From: Bhargavaea ginsengi
GTDB lineage: Bacteria > Bacillota > Bacilli > Bacillales_A > Planococcaceae
Assembly: GCF_900109165.1 (NCBI RefSeq)
Contig: NZ_FNZF01000007.1
Span: 1 to 64,000, forward strand
Direction: 5' to 3'
DNA length: 64,000 nt
The notes beneath the pieces are model-generated. The model did no database searches. It had not been told where the DNA came from and worked only from the letters and a program-made list of their open reading frames with translations. The first letter of the stretch is position 1; each line of letters opens with the position of its first letter. The translations under genes and the position numbers were made by a program. Below, piece after piece: positions 42,549 through 50,512 of this stretch.

Positions 42549-42710
42549 TTTAGGAACCCTTCCTTCCTTTGAACAAAACATCCTGAATGAACCTCCATTA
42601 TAGATGGAGGAAGGACCATTCGGAACGAGTCAAATCAATAAAACTATCGATTATATCAAATTCTTATCAATTTGAGTCGATTTATATGGTTTGTTTTCCG
42701 GAAAATATTG

Positions 42711-42716
42711 TATAAT
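42711..42716 (+). promoter_or_regulatory. Probable promoter of the YknXYZ-like operon
   Basis: A consensus TATAAT preceded by an AT-rich region lies about 168 bases upstream of the operon; no clear -35 at 17 bases (TTGTTT is at 14). The leader from 42717 to 42883 contains no supported gene. Confidence 0.4.
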
Positions 42717-42883
42717 CATCAGTAAATGTGCTCATTCCGTTTTTCGAGATTGTATTGACTGTTCAACCAATGACGGACGGAGCGCTTTTTTCATGCCGAA
42801 AATCCAGCTTCCTAAGTGGATGACGGCGAAAATAAAAGGCGCACAAAAAAACAATGTGCCTGAGCATTTATGGAGGGGGAAAC

Positions 42884-44200
42884 ATGAAGAAGAAGGTAAT
42901 GATTTGGACAGGCATTGTTGTTCTCGCTGTCTTGTTGCTGGGGACAGCGGCATTTGTCTTCAAGGACCGTCTGTTCCTTGCCGGTGCATCTGAAGAGCTT
43001 GACGAACCGGTCATGGTACAGCCTGCCGCCATGCAGGAGCTGGGTGAGAGCATTCTCGTCACGGGGCAGATCATCCCGAGCGACGAGCAAAAAGTGTTCC
43101 ATGAAGCCGAAAACGGTGAAGTGAAAGAGTTTTTCGTTGAGGAAAACCAGGCTGTCGAAGCGGACACCCCGCTGTTTTCATATGACGACTCTGTTGTAAA
43201 CAGTGAATACAACAAAGCCGTCCGTTCGCGCGACCTGACGAAAAAGCGCCTCGCCATCGCGAATGACGAATTGACGGCAGCGCGCAAACTCCGGACGGAT
43301 ATGAAGAAAAATCCGGATGTCACGAAAGAAGAACTGAATGCCGCATCCAAGGAAATCGTCCAGCTTGAATTGGATATCGAAGGCATTAAAGATGAAGTCA
43401 GCTCTGCTCAGCAGACGATTGATGAGCTCGCCATACAGAAAGAAAAACTGACCGTCAAAAGTAAGATCGCCGGCACCGTTGTGAAGGTCAATAAAAATGT
43501 GGAACCGTCCGAAAACGGATCCACAGAGCCGGCCGTCCACATCATTTCGAGTGGTCCGTTCAAAGTAATCGGAACAATGAGCGAGTTTGACACGGTAAAA
43601 GTCAAGTCAGGACAAGCTGTCGTCATCCGGCCAAAAGTGTTTAAAGACCAGACATGGGATGGCACCATCGAATCCGTTTCCCAGTTCCCCGAAGGTGACC
43701 AGGGCGGAATGGATGAATACGGAGGAGGCGGCAATGTGACGATGTACCCGTTTACGGTTGCCATTGCCGGTGATACGAAGGATCTGCGACAAGGTTTCCA
43801 TGTATCACTGGAGATCAATGTCTCCGACCTTGAACAGAGCGAACAATTGGCCATCCCTCATATGGCGCTGGATATGGACGAGGAAGGCAATGAATTTGTT
43901 TATGTGATCAATGCCGATAATCTTCTTGAAAAGCGCCCCGTGGTGCTCGGGGAGATGAATGATGAGTTTGCCGGCGTGGCGGAAGGCCTGGAACCCGGTG
44001 ACCTGGTCGTCACCAACCCTTACGTCATCATGATGAAAAATCTCGAACCTGGCCAGGAAGTTCCGGATTTCGTGAATATGGATGAAGGCATGGAAGAGCC
44101 GGAAATGATGGATGAAACCGAAACGGAAGCAGAGCCGGCAGATGGCGGGGACGCCCCTGAAGAAACGGAGCCGGAAGCAGACGTTTCGGAGGAGGCCTAA
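42884..44200 (+). CDS. Membrane-fusion (HlyD/MacA-type) adaptor, YknX-like
   Basis: The adaptor of a MacAB/YknXYZ-type ABC exporter. It has an N-terminal membrane anchor (MIWTGIVVLAVLLLGTAAFVF), a biotinyl-lipoyl-like domain (SILVTGQIIPSDEQKVFHEAENGEVKEFFVEENQAVEADTPLF), a coiled-coil hairpin (about residues 110-200) and beta-barrel domains. The last 40 residues form a very acidic tail (EEPEMMDETETEAEPADGGD and on), not usual in the family. ATG at 42884 after GGAGGGGG gives 438 residues. In B. subtilis the YknWXYZ exporter protects against the SdpC toxin; a similar defensive role is possible. Confidence 0.88.
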   Translation: MKKKVMIWTGIVVLAVLLLGTAAFVFKDRLFLAGASEELDEPVMVQPAAMQELGESILVTGQIIPSDEQKVFHEAENGEVKEFFVEENQAVEADTPLFSYDDSVVNSEYNKAVRSRDLTKKRLAIANDELTAARKLRTDMKKNPDVTKEELNAASKEIVQLELDIEGIKDEVSSAQQTIDELAIQKEKLTVKSKIAGTVVKVNKNVEPSENGSTEPAVHIISSGPFKVIGTMSEFDTVKVKSGQAVVIRPKVFKDQTWDGTIESVSQFPEGDQGGMDEYGGGGNVTMYPFTVAIAGDTKDLRQGFHVSLEINVSDLEQSEQLAIPHMALDMDEEGNEFVYVINADNLLEKRPVVLGEMNDEFAGVAEGLEPGDLVVTNPYVIMMKNLEPGQEVPDFVNMDEGMEEPEMMDETETEAEPADGGDAPEETEPEADVSEEA

Positions 44201-44201
44201 C

Positions 44202-44882
44202 ATGATTAGGCTTTCTCAGATTACAAAAACGTACGGGAGCGGCAGTCTTGCAGTTCCGGTTCTCCGCGGCATAGACCTGGAAATCGGGGACGGCGAATTT
44301 GTGGCCATCATGGGGCCGTCCGGTTCCGGAAAATCAACGCTGATGAACATCATCGGCTTCCTCGACAAGCAGACCGGCGGCACGTACTCCCTCAACGGCG
44401 AAGACGTGAAACAGGCCAATGAAAAACAGTTGGCTGGCCTGCGCAACCGGCATATCGGCTTTGTGTTCCAACAGTTTTTCCTGCTTCCCCGCCTAAACGC
44501 CCAAAAGAATGTAGAAACGCCCCTGCTCTACGCAGGCGTTTCGAAAAAAGAGCGCTCCGAACGCGCCCTGGGACTGTTGGAGAAAGTCGGCCTGAAAGAA
44601 AGGACGGGACATCTCCCGAGCGAACTGTCCGGCGGCCAGAAACAGCGTGTCGCCATCGCCCGCGCCCTGGTCAATCAGCCCACCGTCATTTTGGCGGATG
44701 AGCCGACAGGCGCGCTTGATTCAAAGACCGGCGCGCAAATCATGGAACTGCTCACCGAACTGAACCGCGAAGGCAAGACGGTCATCATCGTCACCCATGA
44801 GGAAGAAATCGCGGCCTGCACGGACCGCATCATCGTCTTGCGTGACGGATTGATCGTGGATGACAGGAAGGTGACCTCATGA
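44202..44882 (+). CDS. ABC transporter ATP-binding protein, YknY/MacB type
   Basis: The ATPase of the exporter. Walker A is [15 protein letters not shown] (residues about 38-52), the Q-loop FVFQQFFLLPRL, the signature [15 protein letters not shown], Walker B VILADEPTGALDS and the switch histidine VTHEEE. 226 residues. ATG at 44202 follows GGAGG inside the end of the adaptor gene, and its TGA overlaps the permease ATG, so the three genes form one coupled operon. Confidence 0.93.
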   Translation: MIRLSQITKTYGSGSLAVPVLRGIDLEIGDGEFVAIMGPSGSGKSTLMNIIGFLDKQTGGTYSLNGEDVKQANEKQLAGLRNRHIGFVFQQFFLLPRLNAQKNVETPLLYAGVSKKERSERALGLLEKVGLKERTGHLPSELSGGQKQRVAIARALVNQPTVILADEPTGALDSKTGAQIMELLTELNREGKTVIIVTHEEEIAACTDRIIVLRDGLIVDDRKVTS

Positions 44883-46096
44883 ACGTTCGGGAAAGTTTTG
44901 CACTCGCCCTGTCCTCCATCTGGAACCATAAAATCCGTTCCATCCTGACGATGCTCGGCATTATCATTGGTGTCAGCGCCGTCATCATCGTCGTTGCGAT
45001 CGGCGACGGCGCCCGCCAGCAGATGGCGGATGACCTGTTCAGCACGGACGAAAATGCCATCCCCCTCTACTTTGAACAGACCACGTACGAGGAAAACGGG
45101 GAAATGATGTGGGTCGAGCCCCCGGCAGTGACCGGCGAACAGCTCGATGCGGTGAAAGAAGTAGCCGGCGTGAAATACGTTCTCGGCACAAACAGCGGCT
45201 GGGGAACGATGAACCATAACGAACACACTGCCGACATGGAAATCATCGGTGTCGACAACCAGTACTTTATCGCCAAAGATCTTACACTGCTTGAAGGGCG
45301 CCGCCTGAATACCCGAGACAATGACAGCTACTCACGCGTTGCGATGATTGATTCCCTTACAAGGGAGAACATGTTCGCAGCTGACGAAGAAGCGGTCGGT
45401 GCGATCATCGACATCAACGACAATCCGTATAAAGTGGTCGGGGTGTACGAGTCCACACTGCCCCCTGAATTCAGGCACATGGATGAATTCTCGAACGGCC
45501 AGATGCTGATGCCCCGCACGCTCATTTCCATGATGTTCGGGAGTCCGGAGATCGATACGATCAACGTGATTGCAGACCAGCCCGACAATCTGACGGAAAC
45601 AGGCTTTGCTGCTGCCGAGAAGCTGACTGAACTCACCGGCAGCGAAGAAGGTATGTATGTCGCCGAGGACATGAGTGCCTACGTCGAGGAATTCGATAGT
45701 TTTTACATGACCATCACCCTGTTCATCAGCAGCATCGCCGGCATCTCCCTTCTCGTCGGCGGCATCGGGGTCATGAACATCATGCTCGTCTCCGTCACAG
45801 AGCGTACAAGGGAAATCGGCCTGCGAAAGGCACTCGGCGCAACGCGAGGCCAGATCCTCCGGCAGTTTCTGATCGAATCGGTAACGCTGACTTCACTCGG
45901 AGGATTGATCGGGATCGGTTTTGCGGCACTCGTAACCGCGGTAGCCGCAGTGTTCCTGCCGTTCACCCCGATCATCAATCCCGTCGTCGTCATTGTTGGA
46001 ATCCTCTTCTCTTCAATGATCGGGATTGTGTTCGGCATCCTGCCGGCCAACAAAGCTTCGAAACTGAGCCCGATTGATGCGTTGAGGTATGAATGA
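44879..46096 (+). CDS. ABC transporter permease, YknZ/MacB type
   Basis: The membrane component of the exporter, with four membrane segments: one near the N-terminus (SILTMLGIIIGVSAVIIVVAIG), then a large extracytoplasmic MacB-periplasmic core domain (about residues 45-270), then three segments including SLLVGGIGVMNIMLVSVTERTREIGLRKALGAT, the FtsX-type hallmark. 405 residues. The C-terminus KLSPIDALRYE is typical of MacB permeases. Confidence 0.93.
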   Translation: MNVRESFALALSSIWNHKIRSILTMLGIIIGVSAVIIVVAIGDGARQQMADDLFSTDENAIPLYFEQTTYEENGEMMWVEPPAVTGEQLDAVKEVAGVKYVLGTNSGWGTMNHNEHTADMEIIGVDNQYFIAKDLTLLEGRRLNTRDNDSYSRVAMIDSLTRENMFAADEEAVGAIIDINDNPYKVVGVYESTLPPEFRHMDEFSNGQMLMPRTLISMMFGSPEIDTINVIADQPDNLTETGFAAAEKLTELTGSEEGMYVAEDMSAYVEEFDSFYMTITLFISSIAGISLLVGGIGVMNIMLVSVTERTREIGLRKALGATRGQILRQFLIESVTLTSLGGLIGIGFAALVTAVAAVFLPFTPIINPVVVIVGILFSSMIGIVFGILPANKASKLSPIDALRYE

Positions 46097-46100
46097 CGAG

Positions 46101-46176
46101 GAAAGAGGCAGCGCATGTGATGCGCTGCCTCAGACTGCAGACAAAACGAGTGAATGACTCCTTTGTCTGCAGTTTT
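46101..46176. terminator. Double hairpin after the exporter operon
   Basis: GAGGCAGCGCAT and ATGCGCTGCCTC form a tight stem, followed by ACTGCAGACAAA...TTTGTCTGCAGT with a TTTTC tail. Both could terminate the operon. Confidence 0.75.
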
Positions 46177-46300
46177 CTTATTCCTGACAACCCAAGAATA
46201 CTGATTAGTTGAAACTTTAATATCTCTAATTCGTATAGAACAGTTGTAAGAATCATCCATGACACGACTTAGAAAAAACAAATTTCAGGAGGTACCGAGT

Positions 46301-46483
46301 ATGTTTATAAGTTTGATTTCCATCGTTTCTATTGTATTGTGGGTTGCTTTATCCCAAGAACTCGGTAAATCTTCGAAAGAGAGAAACAAACAAAAAATGA
46401 TTACTCTAATGTCTGCCGGTTCGTTATCTACAGTAATCGTTACAATCTCACTGGTTCAAAATCTCCAATTTTATTCGTTATGA
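46301..46483 (+). CDS. Small membrane protein
   Basis: A 60-residue protein with two hydrophobic segments (MFISLISIVSIVLWVALSQ and MSAGSLSTVIVTISLVQNL) joined by a basic loop GKSSKERNKQKM. Start ATG at 46301 with CAGGAGG upstream. The sequence is more AT-rich than the exporter operon. No family is recognised. Confidence 0.65.
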   Translation: MFISLISIVSIVLWVALSQELGKSSKERNKQKMITLMSAGSLSTVIVTISLVQNLQFYSL

Positions 46484-46571
46484 AGGTTAAGGGAACCCAT
46501 TATTATGAGGTTTCTTTTTTGATTGAAACATTCAACTGCAGGACTCCTGGGCCTTAAGGATAGAACTGTAT

Positions 46572-47189
46572 TTATAGACCTTCAACAAGCTGAAGCCCCA
46601 AATAGACGGCAATTCCCCAGATGATCAGACCGGAAATCTGGTTGAACCGTCTGAGAATCTGCCCGCCGGTGTCCAGTCTTCCAATCATCCGGCCGGTCAG
46701 AGCCAGGCCGAAGAACCAGAGAAACGATACGCTGATGCATGCTGCCGTGAACACGACAAGCCTGTCCCCTTCGTAGGCCAGAGAGCTCGGCCCGATGACA
46801 CCGATCAGGTCGAGGATGGCGTGGGGATTCAGCAGGGAGACCGAAGCGGCAAAAAGGACCTGCTGCTTGGCCGAAAGCGCCTCCCGCTTGCCCTCTCCGT
46901 TTCCGGGAGCACTTTTGAAAATCGACCAGCCCATATACACCATGAAAAAGAAGCCGACGAGGAAAATCAGGTTCTTAAGCCAGGCAAAGCTGAAGACGAT
47001 CAGGGAAACACCCATGACTGCCAGCAGGATGAGCAGCATGTCACAGATGCCGGCGGTCACTACGGCAGGCAAAGCACGCGAAAACCTGCGGTGGGTCGCT
47101 CCCTGATTAAATATAAAAACATTTTGTACGCCGAGCGGAAGGATCAGCCCTAAGGCAAGAACAATTCCATGAACTAACGCGGTCGCCAT
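46572..47189 (-). CDS. LysE/ArgO-family amino-acid exporter
   Basis: A 205-residue exporter with six hydrophobic segments. The N-terminal VLALGLILPLGVQNVFIFNQGA contains the G-x3-GP/QN-type motif of LysE/ArgO, and SVSLLNPHAILDLIGVIGPSS is the conserved second-half block. Such proteins release excess lysine or arginine. ATG at 47189 (MATALVHGIVLALG) follows GGGGG; the longer frame to 47222 lacks a site. It is a single gene, with array E upstream. Confidence 0.88.
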   Translation of the reverse strand: MATALVHGIVLALGLILPLGVQNVFIFNQGATHRRFSRALPAVVTAGICDMLLILLAVMGVSLIVFSFAWLKNLIFLVGFFFMVYMGWSIFKSAPGNGEGKREALSAKQQVLFAASVSLLNPHAILDLIGVIGPSSLAYEGDRLVVFTAACISVSFLWFFGLALTGRMIGRLDTGGQILRRFNQISGLIIWGIAVYLGLQLVEGL

Positions 47190-47296
47190 CTTGCGTCCCC
47201 CAAATTCTTTTCTTTCTATCATAGCAAAATTCCAATTGGGGTCTTCCGCTGATTGGTGAAACTATATTAGAGAGTGATTGGGATACTTGCCAAATG

Positions 47297-47375
47297 AAGC
47301 GCGCATAGATTCCTATGCGCGCTTGGCCGAGTTCTATGCGCGCTTCTGAGGTTTCTATGTGCGCTTGCCTGGTAG
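47297..47375. repeat. 21-nt periodic intergenic array E (CTATGCGCGCTT family) with palindromic head
   Basis: Direct units start at 47313, 47334 and 47355, exactly 21 bases apart, with core CTATGCGCGCTT (third CTATGTGCGCTT). The first is preceded by its own inverse, AAGCGCGCATAG at 47297-47308, giving a perfect 12-bp hairpin with a 4-base loop. The array lies between the lysE start and the terminator of the GNAT gene. Confidence 0.82.
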
Positions 47376-47390
47376 CCTGGTCCAAAAACA

Positions 47391-47434
47391 GAACGAAGCC
47401 GGCTGATCCCAGATGGGTCCGCCGGCTTCGTTTA
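47391..47434 (-). terminator. Terminator after the GNAT gene
   Basis: AACGAAGCCGGC and GCCGGCTTCGTT pair as a 12-bp stem; on the minus strand TTCTGTTTTTGG follows. Confidence 0.85.
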
Positions 47435-47983
47435 TTACTGATTCTCTTTTAATTCTTCCCACTCTTCCCGCAGCATCCCCATCCGGATGGAGTCGTAGTA
47501 CGTCCCGTTCCAGTAGCGGACTTTGCGGATGCGGGCTTCCATCTTGAAGCCAAGCTTCTCGCCGGCCCGGATCATGCGCTCGTTGCCGGACCAGGTGGTG
47601 TACCCCGTCCGGACGAGCGGCATCGTGTTGAACAGGTGGTCCCGCCACAGCTTGAAGGCGGTCGTGCCGATCCCCCCGTTCCAGTATGCCGGGTCGTAGA
47701 TGGCGATGCCCATCTCAAGCCAGAGTGATGGCTTATGTTCCCAGTAGTAGCCGACCATGCCGACAATTGTGCTTTCGTGCTCGATCAGCCAGTAATCGTC
47801 CTGGTCGACGAGCTTGTCTTTCTTCTCATAGAACGCTTCCCACTCCATCGTCTCGTGGGGATAATAAGGCGCGTCCCACTTTTTCCATTCCGGATTTTCG
47901 TCCCGGAAGCTGAGTTCCCACATGCGGCGGAGATCCGTTTCTTTGACCGGGCGGATCGTCGTGCCGTTTTCGGTGTAGGTCAA
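47435..47983 (-). CDS. GNAT-family N-acetyltransferase
   Basis: A 182-residue acetyltransferase of the RimJ/RimL-like group: TIRPVKETDLRRMWEL at the start, IVGMVGYYWEHKPSLWLEMGIAIYDPAYWNGGIGTTAFKLW (acetyl-CoA loop NGGIGT) and a C-terminal RMIRAGEKLGFKMEARIRK block. The acceptor is unknown. The start is TTG with AAAGGGA at 8 bases. It follows the S9 peptidase gene by 16 bases and is probably in one operon with it. Confidence 0.85.
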   Translation of the reverse strand: MTYTENGTTIRPVKETDLRRMWELSFRDENPEWKKWDAPYYPHETMEWEAFYEKKDKLVDQDDYWLIEHESTIVGMVGYYWEHKPSLWLEMGIAIYDPAYWNGGIGTTAFKLWRDHLFNTMPLVRTGYTTWSGNERMIRAGEKLGFKMEARIRKVRYWNGTYYDSIRMGMLREEWEELKENQ

Positions 47984-47999
47984 TTGATTCTTCCCTTTC

Positions 48000-49976
48000 T
48001 TACAGGTACTTCTCGAACCATCCGGTGATCTGATCCAGGCGCTCGATGCGCAGGTTTGGCTTGCCGGTGCGCGACAGGTTATGGTCGGCTTCCGGGAAGC
48101 GGACGAAGACCGTCTCCTTGCCCATATGCTTCAGCGTGATGAACAGCTGCTCCGCCTGCTCAATCGGGCAACGGAAGTCCTTTTCGCTGTGGAGAATGAG
48201 GAGCGGCGTATTGACGTTGGCCGCGTACTTGAGCGGCGAGATGTCCCAGAGTCCTTCGACATCATCCATGACCGCGCCGTGCTGCCATTCGCTGAAGTAG
48301 TAACCGATGTCGGAGACACCGAAGAAACTGATCCAGTTCGAGATCGAGCGCTGGGTGACAGCCGCCTTGAACCGGTCGGTGTGGCCGACAATCCAGTTTG
48401 TCATGAATCCGCCGTAGCTGCCGCCCGTGATGCCAAGACGCTCGGTATCGATCCAACCGTTGTTTTCGATGGCGTAATCGACACCAGCCATGATGTCCAG
48501 ATAGTCGCCGTTTCCGTAGTCGCGGCGTACCGCGTCTACGAATTCCTGGCTGTAGCCATGGCTGCCGCGCGGGTTGACGAACAGTACGCCATATCCTTTT
48601 GACGCGAGCACCTGGAATTCGTGGAAGAACGTGTTGGCATACATGGTATGCGGCCCGCCGTGGATCTCCGTGATTAGCGGGTACTTCTTCCCTTCCTCGA
48701 ACCCGGCCGGCTTCATGATCCAGCCGTGGACGTCCCAATCTTTAGGACCTTTGAAGACGATCGGTTCCGGCTTGGCAATCTCGTGTTCTTCGATGAACTT
48801 TTCATTGAATGCGGTGAGCGCCTTGCGTTCTCCGGTTGTGATTTCCTGCACGTATAGCTCGCCTGGGTGAACAGGGTTACTTGCCGTAAGGAGTGCCGTT
48901 TTGCCGTCTTTTGTGACGTCATAGCCGTAGACATGCTCATTTTCAGGAGTTGCCGGATAAAGCTCCCCTTCAAGTGTCGCGTAATACAGGCGGACATCGC
49001 CCATCACGGACACCTGGAAGTAAAGCGCCTCGTTCCCCGTCCAGACTGCCGCAGGCTTTTCGGTGCCCTGCTGGAAGTCGGCCGCGACAAGGTCGCCGAC
49101 CGGCGCGTCAAGCGATTCTGTCAGGACAGTAAGTGAACCGGACGCCACATCATAGACATACATATCTGTATGCGTCGCGTTTTCCAGCCTGCGATCTGCA
49201 CCGATAAAGGCGATTTTCTTGCCGTCCGGCGAGAACGTCGCACCGCCATAGTAGCCGTCCTGGTCGATGATTGTCGTCTCTTCCCTCGTTTCTGCATCTG
49301 CGAGATAAAGCGCGCCGCGGAATTCGAAGTCCTGGTTTTCCGCACGGTTGACGCTGAAGACGACCTTCTTGCCGTCAGGGGACACCGTGTTCAGGCCGTA
49401 TTGATGGTCGCCTTCCGTGAACGCTGTCACGTCTCCCGATTCAAGGTCCACGACACCGATCTGGCGGAACATATCTTGAGGAAGGAGACCGAGCCCGTCC
49501 GCCTTGTACTTCATCTTCTCGATGACGACCGGCTCCGGCTTCTTGTCCTTTTTCTCCTCTTCCTTGTCCATGAACGACTTGTCTTTCTTGACCGCTCCGT
49601 TCACCCACAATTTCTTGCCGCACGGCGACCAGGCAAATGCCGATACCCCGTTCGCAAAGTCGGTCACCCGCTCCGCTTCTCCGCCTGCTGCGCTCAGCAC
49701 GTAAAGCTGATTCTTGCCGTCACGGTCGGACAGGAAGGCGATCTTGCTGCCGTCAGCGGACCACTCCGGACTGCTCACCCGGTTCTTGCCGTATGTCCAC
49801 TGCGTCACGTCTCCGGATGCCAGATTCACATGGAACAGATTCGAAATATACTTGTTTTCTTCCTTGTCCATATGCGTCCGAACGAACACCGCTCTGTCGC
49901 CAGTTGGCGCCAGATTTGGATTCGCTACGGAATAAAGGTCAAACAGCGATTCAGCCGTAATGTTCTTCTTGCTCAT
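48000..49976 (-). CDS. S9 family serine peptidase (acylaminoacyl-peptidase type)
   Basis: A prolyl-oligopeptidase-family enzyme that trims peptides. The N-terminal part is a WD40-like/TolB-type propeller (repeats such as SSPEWSADGSKIAFLSDRDG, YGGATFSPDGKKIAFIGADR), followed by an alpha/beta-hydrolase domain. The catalytic serine is in GITGGSYGGFMTNW, the aspartate in LHSEKDFRCP and the histidine in PEADHNLSRTG. ATG at 49976 (MSKKNITAESLFDL) after GGGGGAG gives 658 residues. No signal peptide, so cytoplasmic. Confidence 0.93.
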   Translation of the reverse strand: MSKKNITAESLFDLYSVANPNLAPTGDRAVFVRTHMDKEENKYISNLFHVNLASGDVTQWTYGKNRVSSPEWSADGSKIAFLSDRDGKNQLYVLSAAGGEAERVTDFANGVSAFAWSPCGKKLWVNGAVKKDKSFMDKEEEKKDKKPEPVVIEKMKYKADGLGLLPQDMFRQIGVVDLESGDVTAFTEGDHQYGLNTVSPDGKKVVFSVNRAENQDFEFRGALYLADAETREETTIIDQDGYYGGATFSPDGKKIAFIGADRRLENATHTDMYVYDVASGSLTVLTESLDAPVGDLVAADFQQGTEKPAAVWTGNEALYFQVSVMGDVRLYYATLEGELYPATPENEHVYGYDVTKDGKTALLTASNPVHPGELYVQEITTGERKALTAFNEKFIEEHEIAKPEPIVFKGPKDWDVHGWIMKPAGFEEGKKYPLITEIHGGPHTMYANTFFHEFQVLASKGYGVLFVNPRGSHGYSQEFVDAVRRDYGNGDYLDIMAGVDYAIENNGWIDTERLGITGGSYGGFMTNWIVGHTDRFKAAVTQRSISNWISFFGVSDIGYYFSEWQHGAVMDDVEGLWDISPLKYAANVNTPLLILHSEKDFRCPIEQAEQLFITLKHMGKETVFVRFPEADHNLSRTGKPNLRIERLDQITGWFEKYL

Positions 49977-50057
49977 CAGTAACTCCCCCTTTAACAAAAC
50001 CTACTGATAAGTCTAAACTATTTCGACTTGCGGAACAATATTCTTCTATAATTGCGG

Positions 50058-50162
50058 GTGAAACGTTGATATAGTTCATTGAGACGTTAACATACTGGCG
50101 TGAGACGTTAACATACCAGCGAGAAACGTTAACATACTGCAGTTAAACGTTCACGTTCCGCG
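50058..50162. repeat. 21-nt periodic intergenic array F (same family as array A)
   Basis: Units start at 50058, 50079, 50100, 50121 and 50142, exactly 21 bases apart, with consensus GTGARACGTTAACATACTGG plus one base. Two units differ from array A units by only a few bases, although the loci are 40 kb apart. The last unit overlaps the 3' end of the 56-residue gene on the minus strand. Confidence 0.9.
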
Positions 50163-50321
50163 TTTCCGCTTTACGACGATCATGAGGATCGCCGTGTAGA
50201 TCAAGGCAAACGGGATGGCCCAGAATGCCAGCTGCAACAGCTGAGAATCTGTTGGGTAAAAGAAATAGATCAGCATCCATGCAGCGGACACGATCAAGAT
50301 CGTTTCTTCAAGATACTTCAA
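50151..50321 (-). CDS. Small membrane protein, 56 residues, between two arrays
   Basis: A short frame starting at TTG with GAGGTG upstream. It encodes MKYLEETILIVSAAWMLIYF, a short polar turn (YPTDSQL), then a second hydrophobic segment LAFWAIPFALIYTAILMIVV and a basic end KRKRGT: a two-helix membrane hairpin. No family is recognised. It is notable for lying directly between array G (upstream) and array F (overlapping its stop codon). Confidence 0.62.
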   Translation of the reverse strand: MKYLEETILIVSAAWMLIYFFYPTDSQLLQLAFWAIPFALIYTAILMIVVKRKRGT

Positions 50322-50360
50322 GACAGCACCTCATTATCAGATATGCAAACCCAGGAATCA

Positions 50361-50486
50361 TTCGTCACTTTCAGCACCGCTTTCGTCACTTTCGGAGCTT
50401 GAATCGTCACTTTCGCGCCATGAATCGTCACTTTCACGGTCACTTGCGTCACTTTCGCGACCTGATTCATCCCCGCACAAACAAAA
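50361..50486. repeat. 21-nt periodic intergenic array G (same family as array B)
   Basis: Units start at 50361, 50382, 50403, 50424 and 50445, exactly 21 bases apart, with the core (T/A)TCGTCACTTTCG. A decayed sixth unit (TTCATCCCC) follows at 50466 in phase. Five cores are identical over GTCACTTTC. The array starts after the 56-residue gene's ribosome site and ends at the terminator of the acyl-CoA ligase. Confidence 0.9.
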
Positions 50487-50506
50487 TGCCCGCGACAAGC
50501 GCGGGC
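50480..50506 (-). terminator. Terminator after acyl-CoA ligase
   Basis: GCCCGCG and CGCGGGC form a 7-bp stem with a 5-base loop; on the minus strand ATTTTGTTTGT follows. Confidence 0.8.
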
Positions 50507-50512
50507 TACAAA

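Noticed and set aside
42691-42993. 100-codon frame in the leader of the exporter operon
   Set aside because: It overlaps the promoter and the adaptor start in another frame and has no ribosome site.
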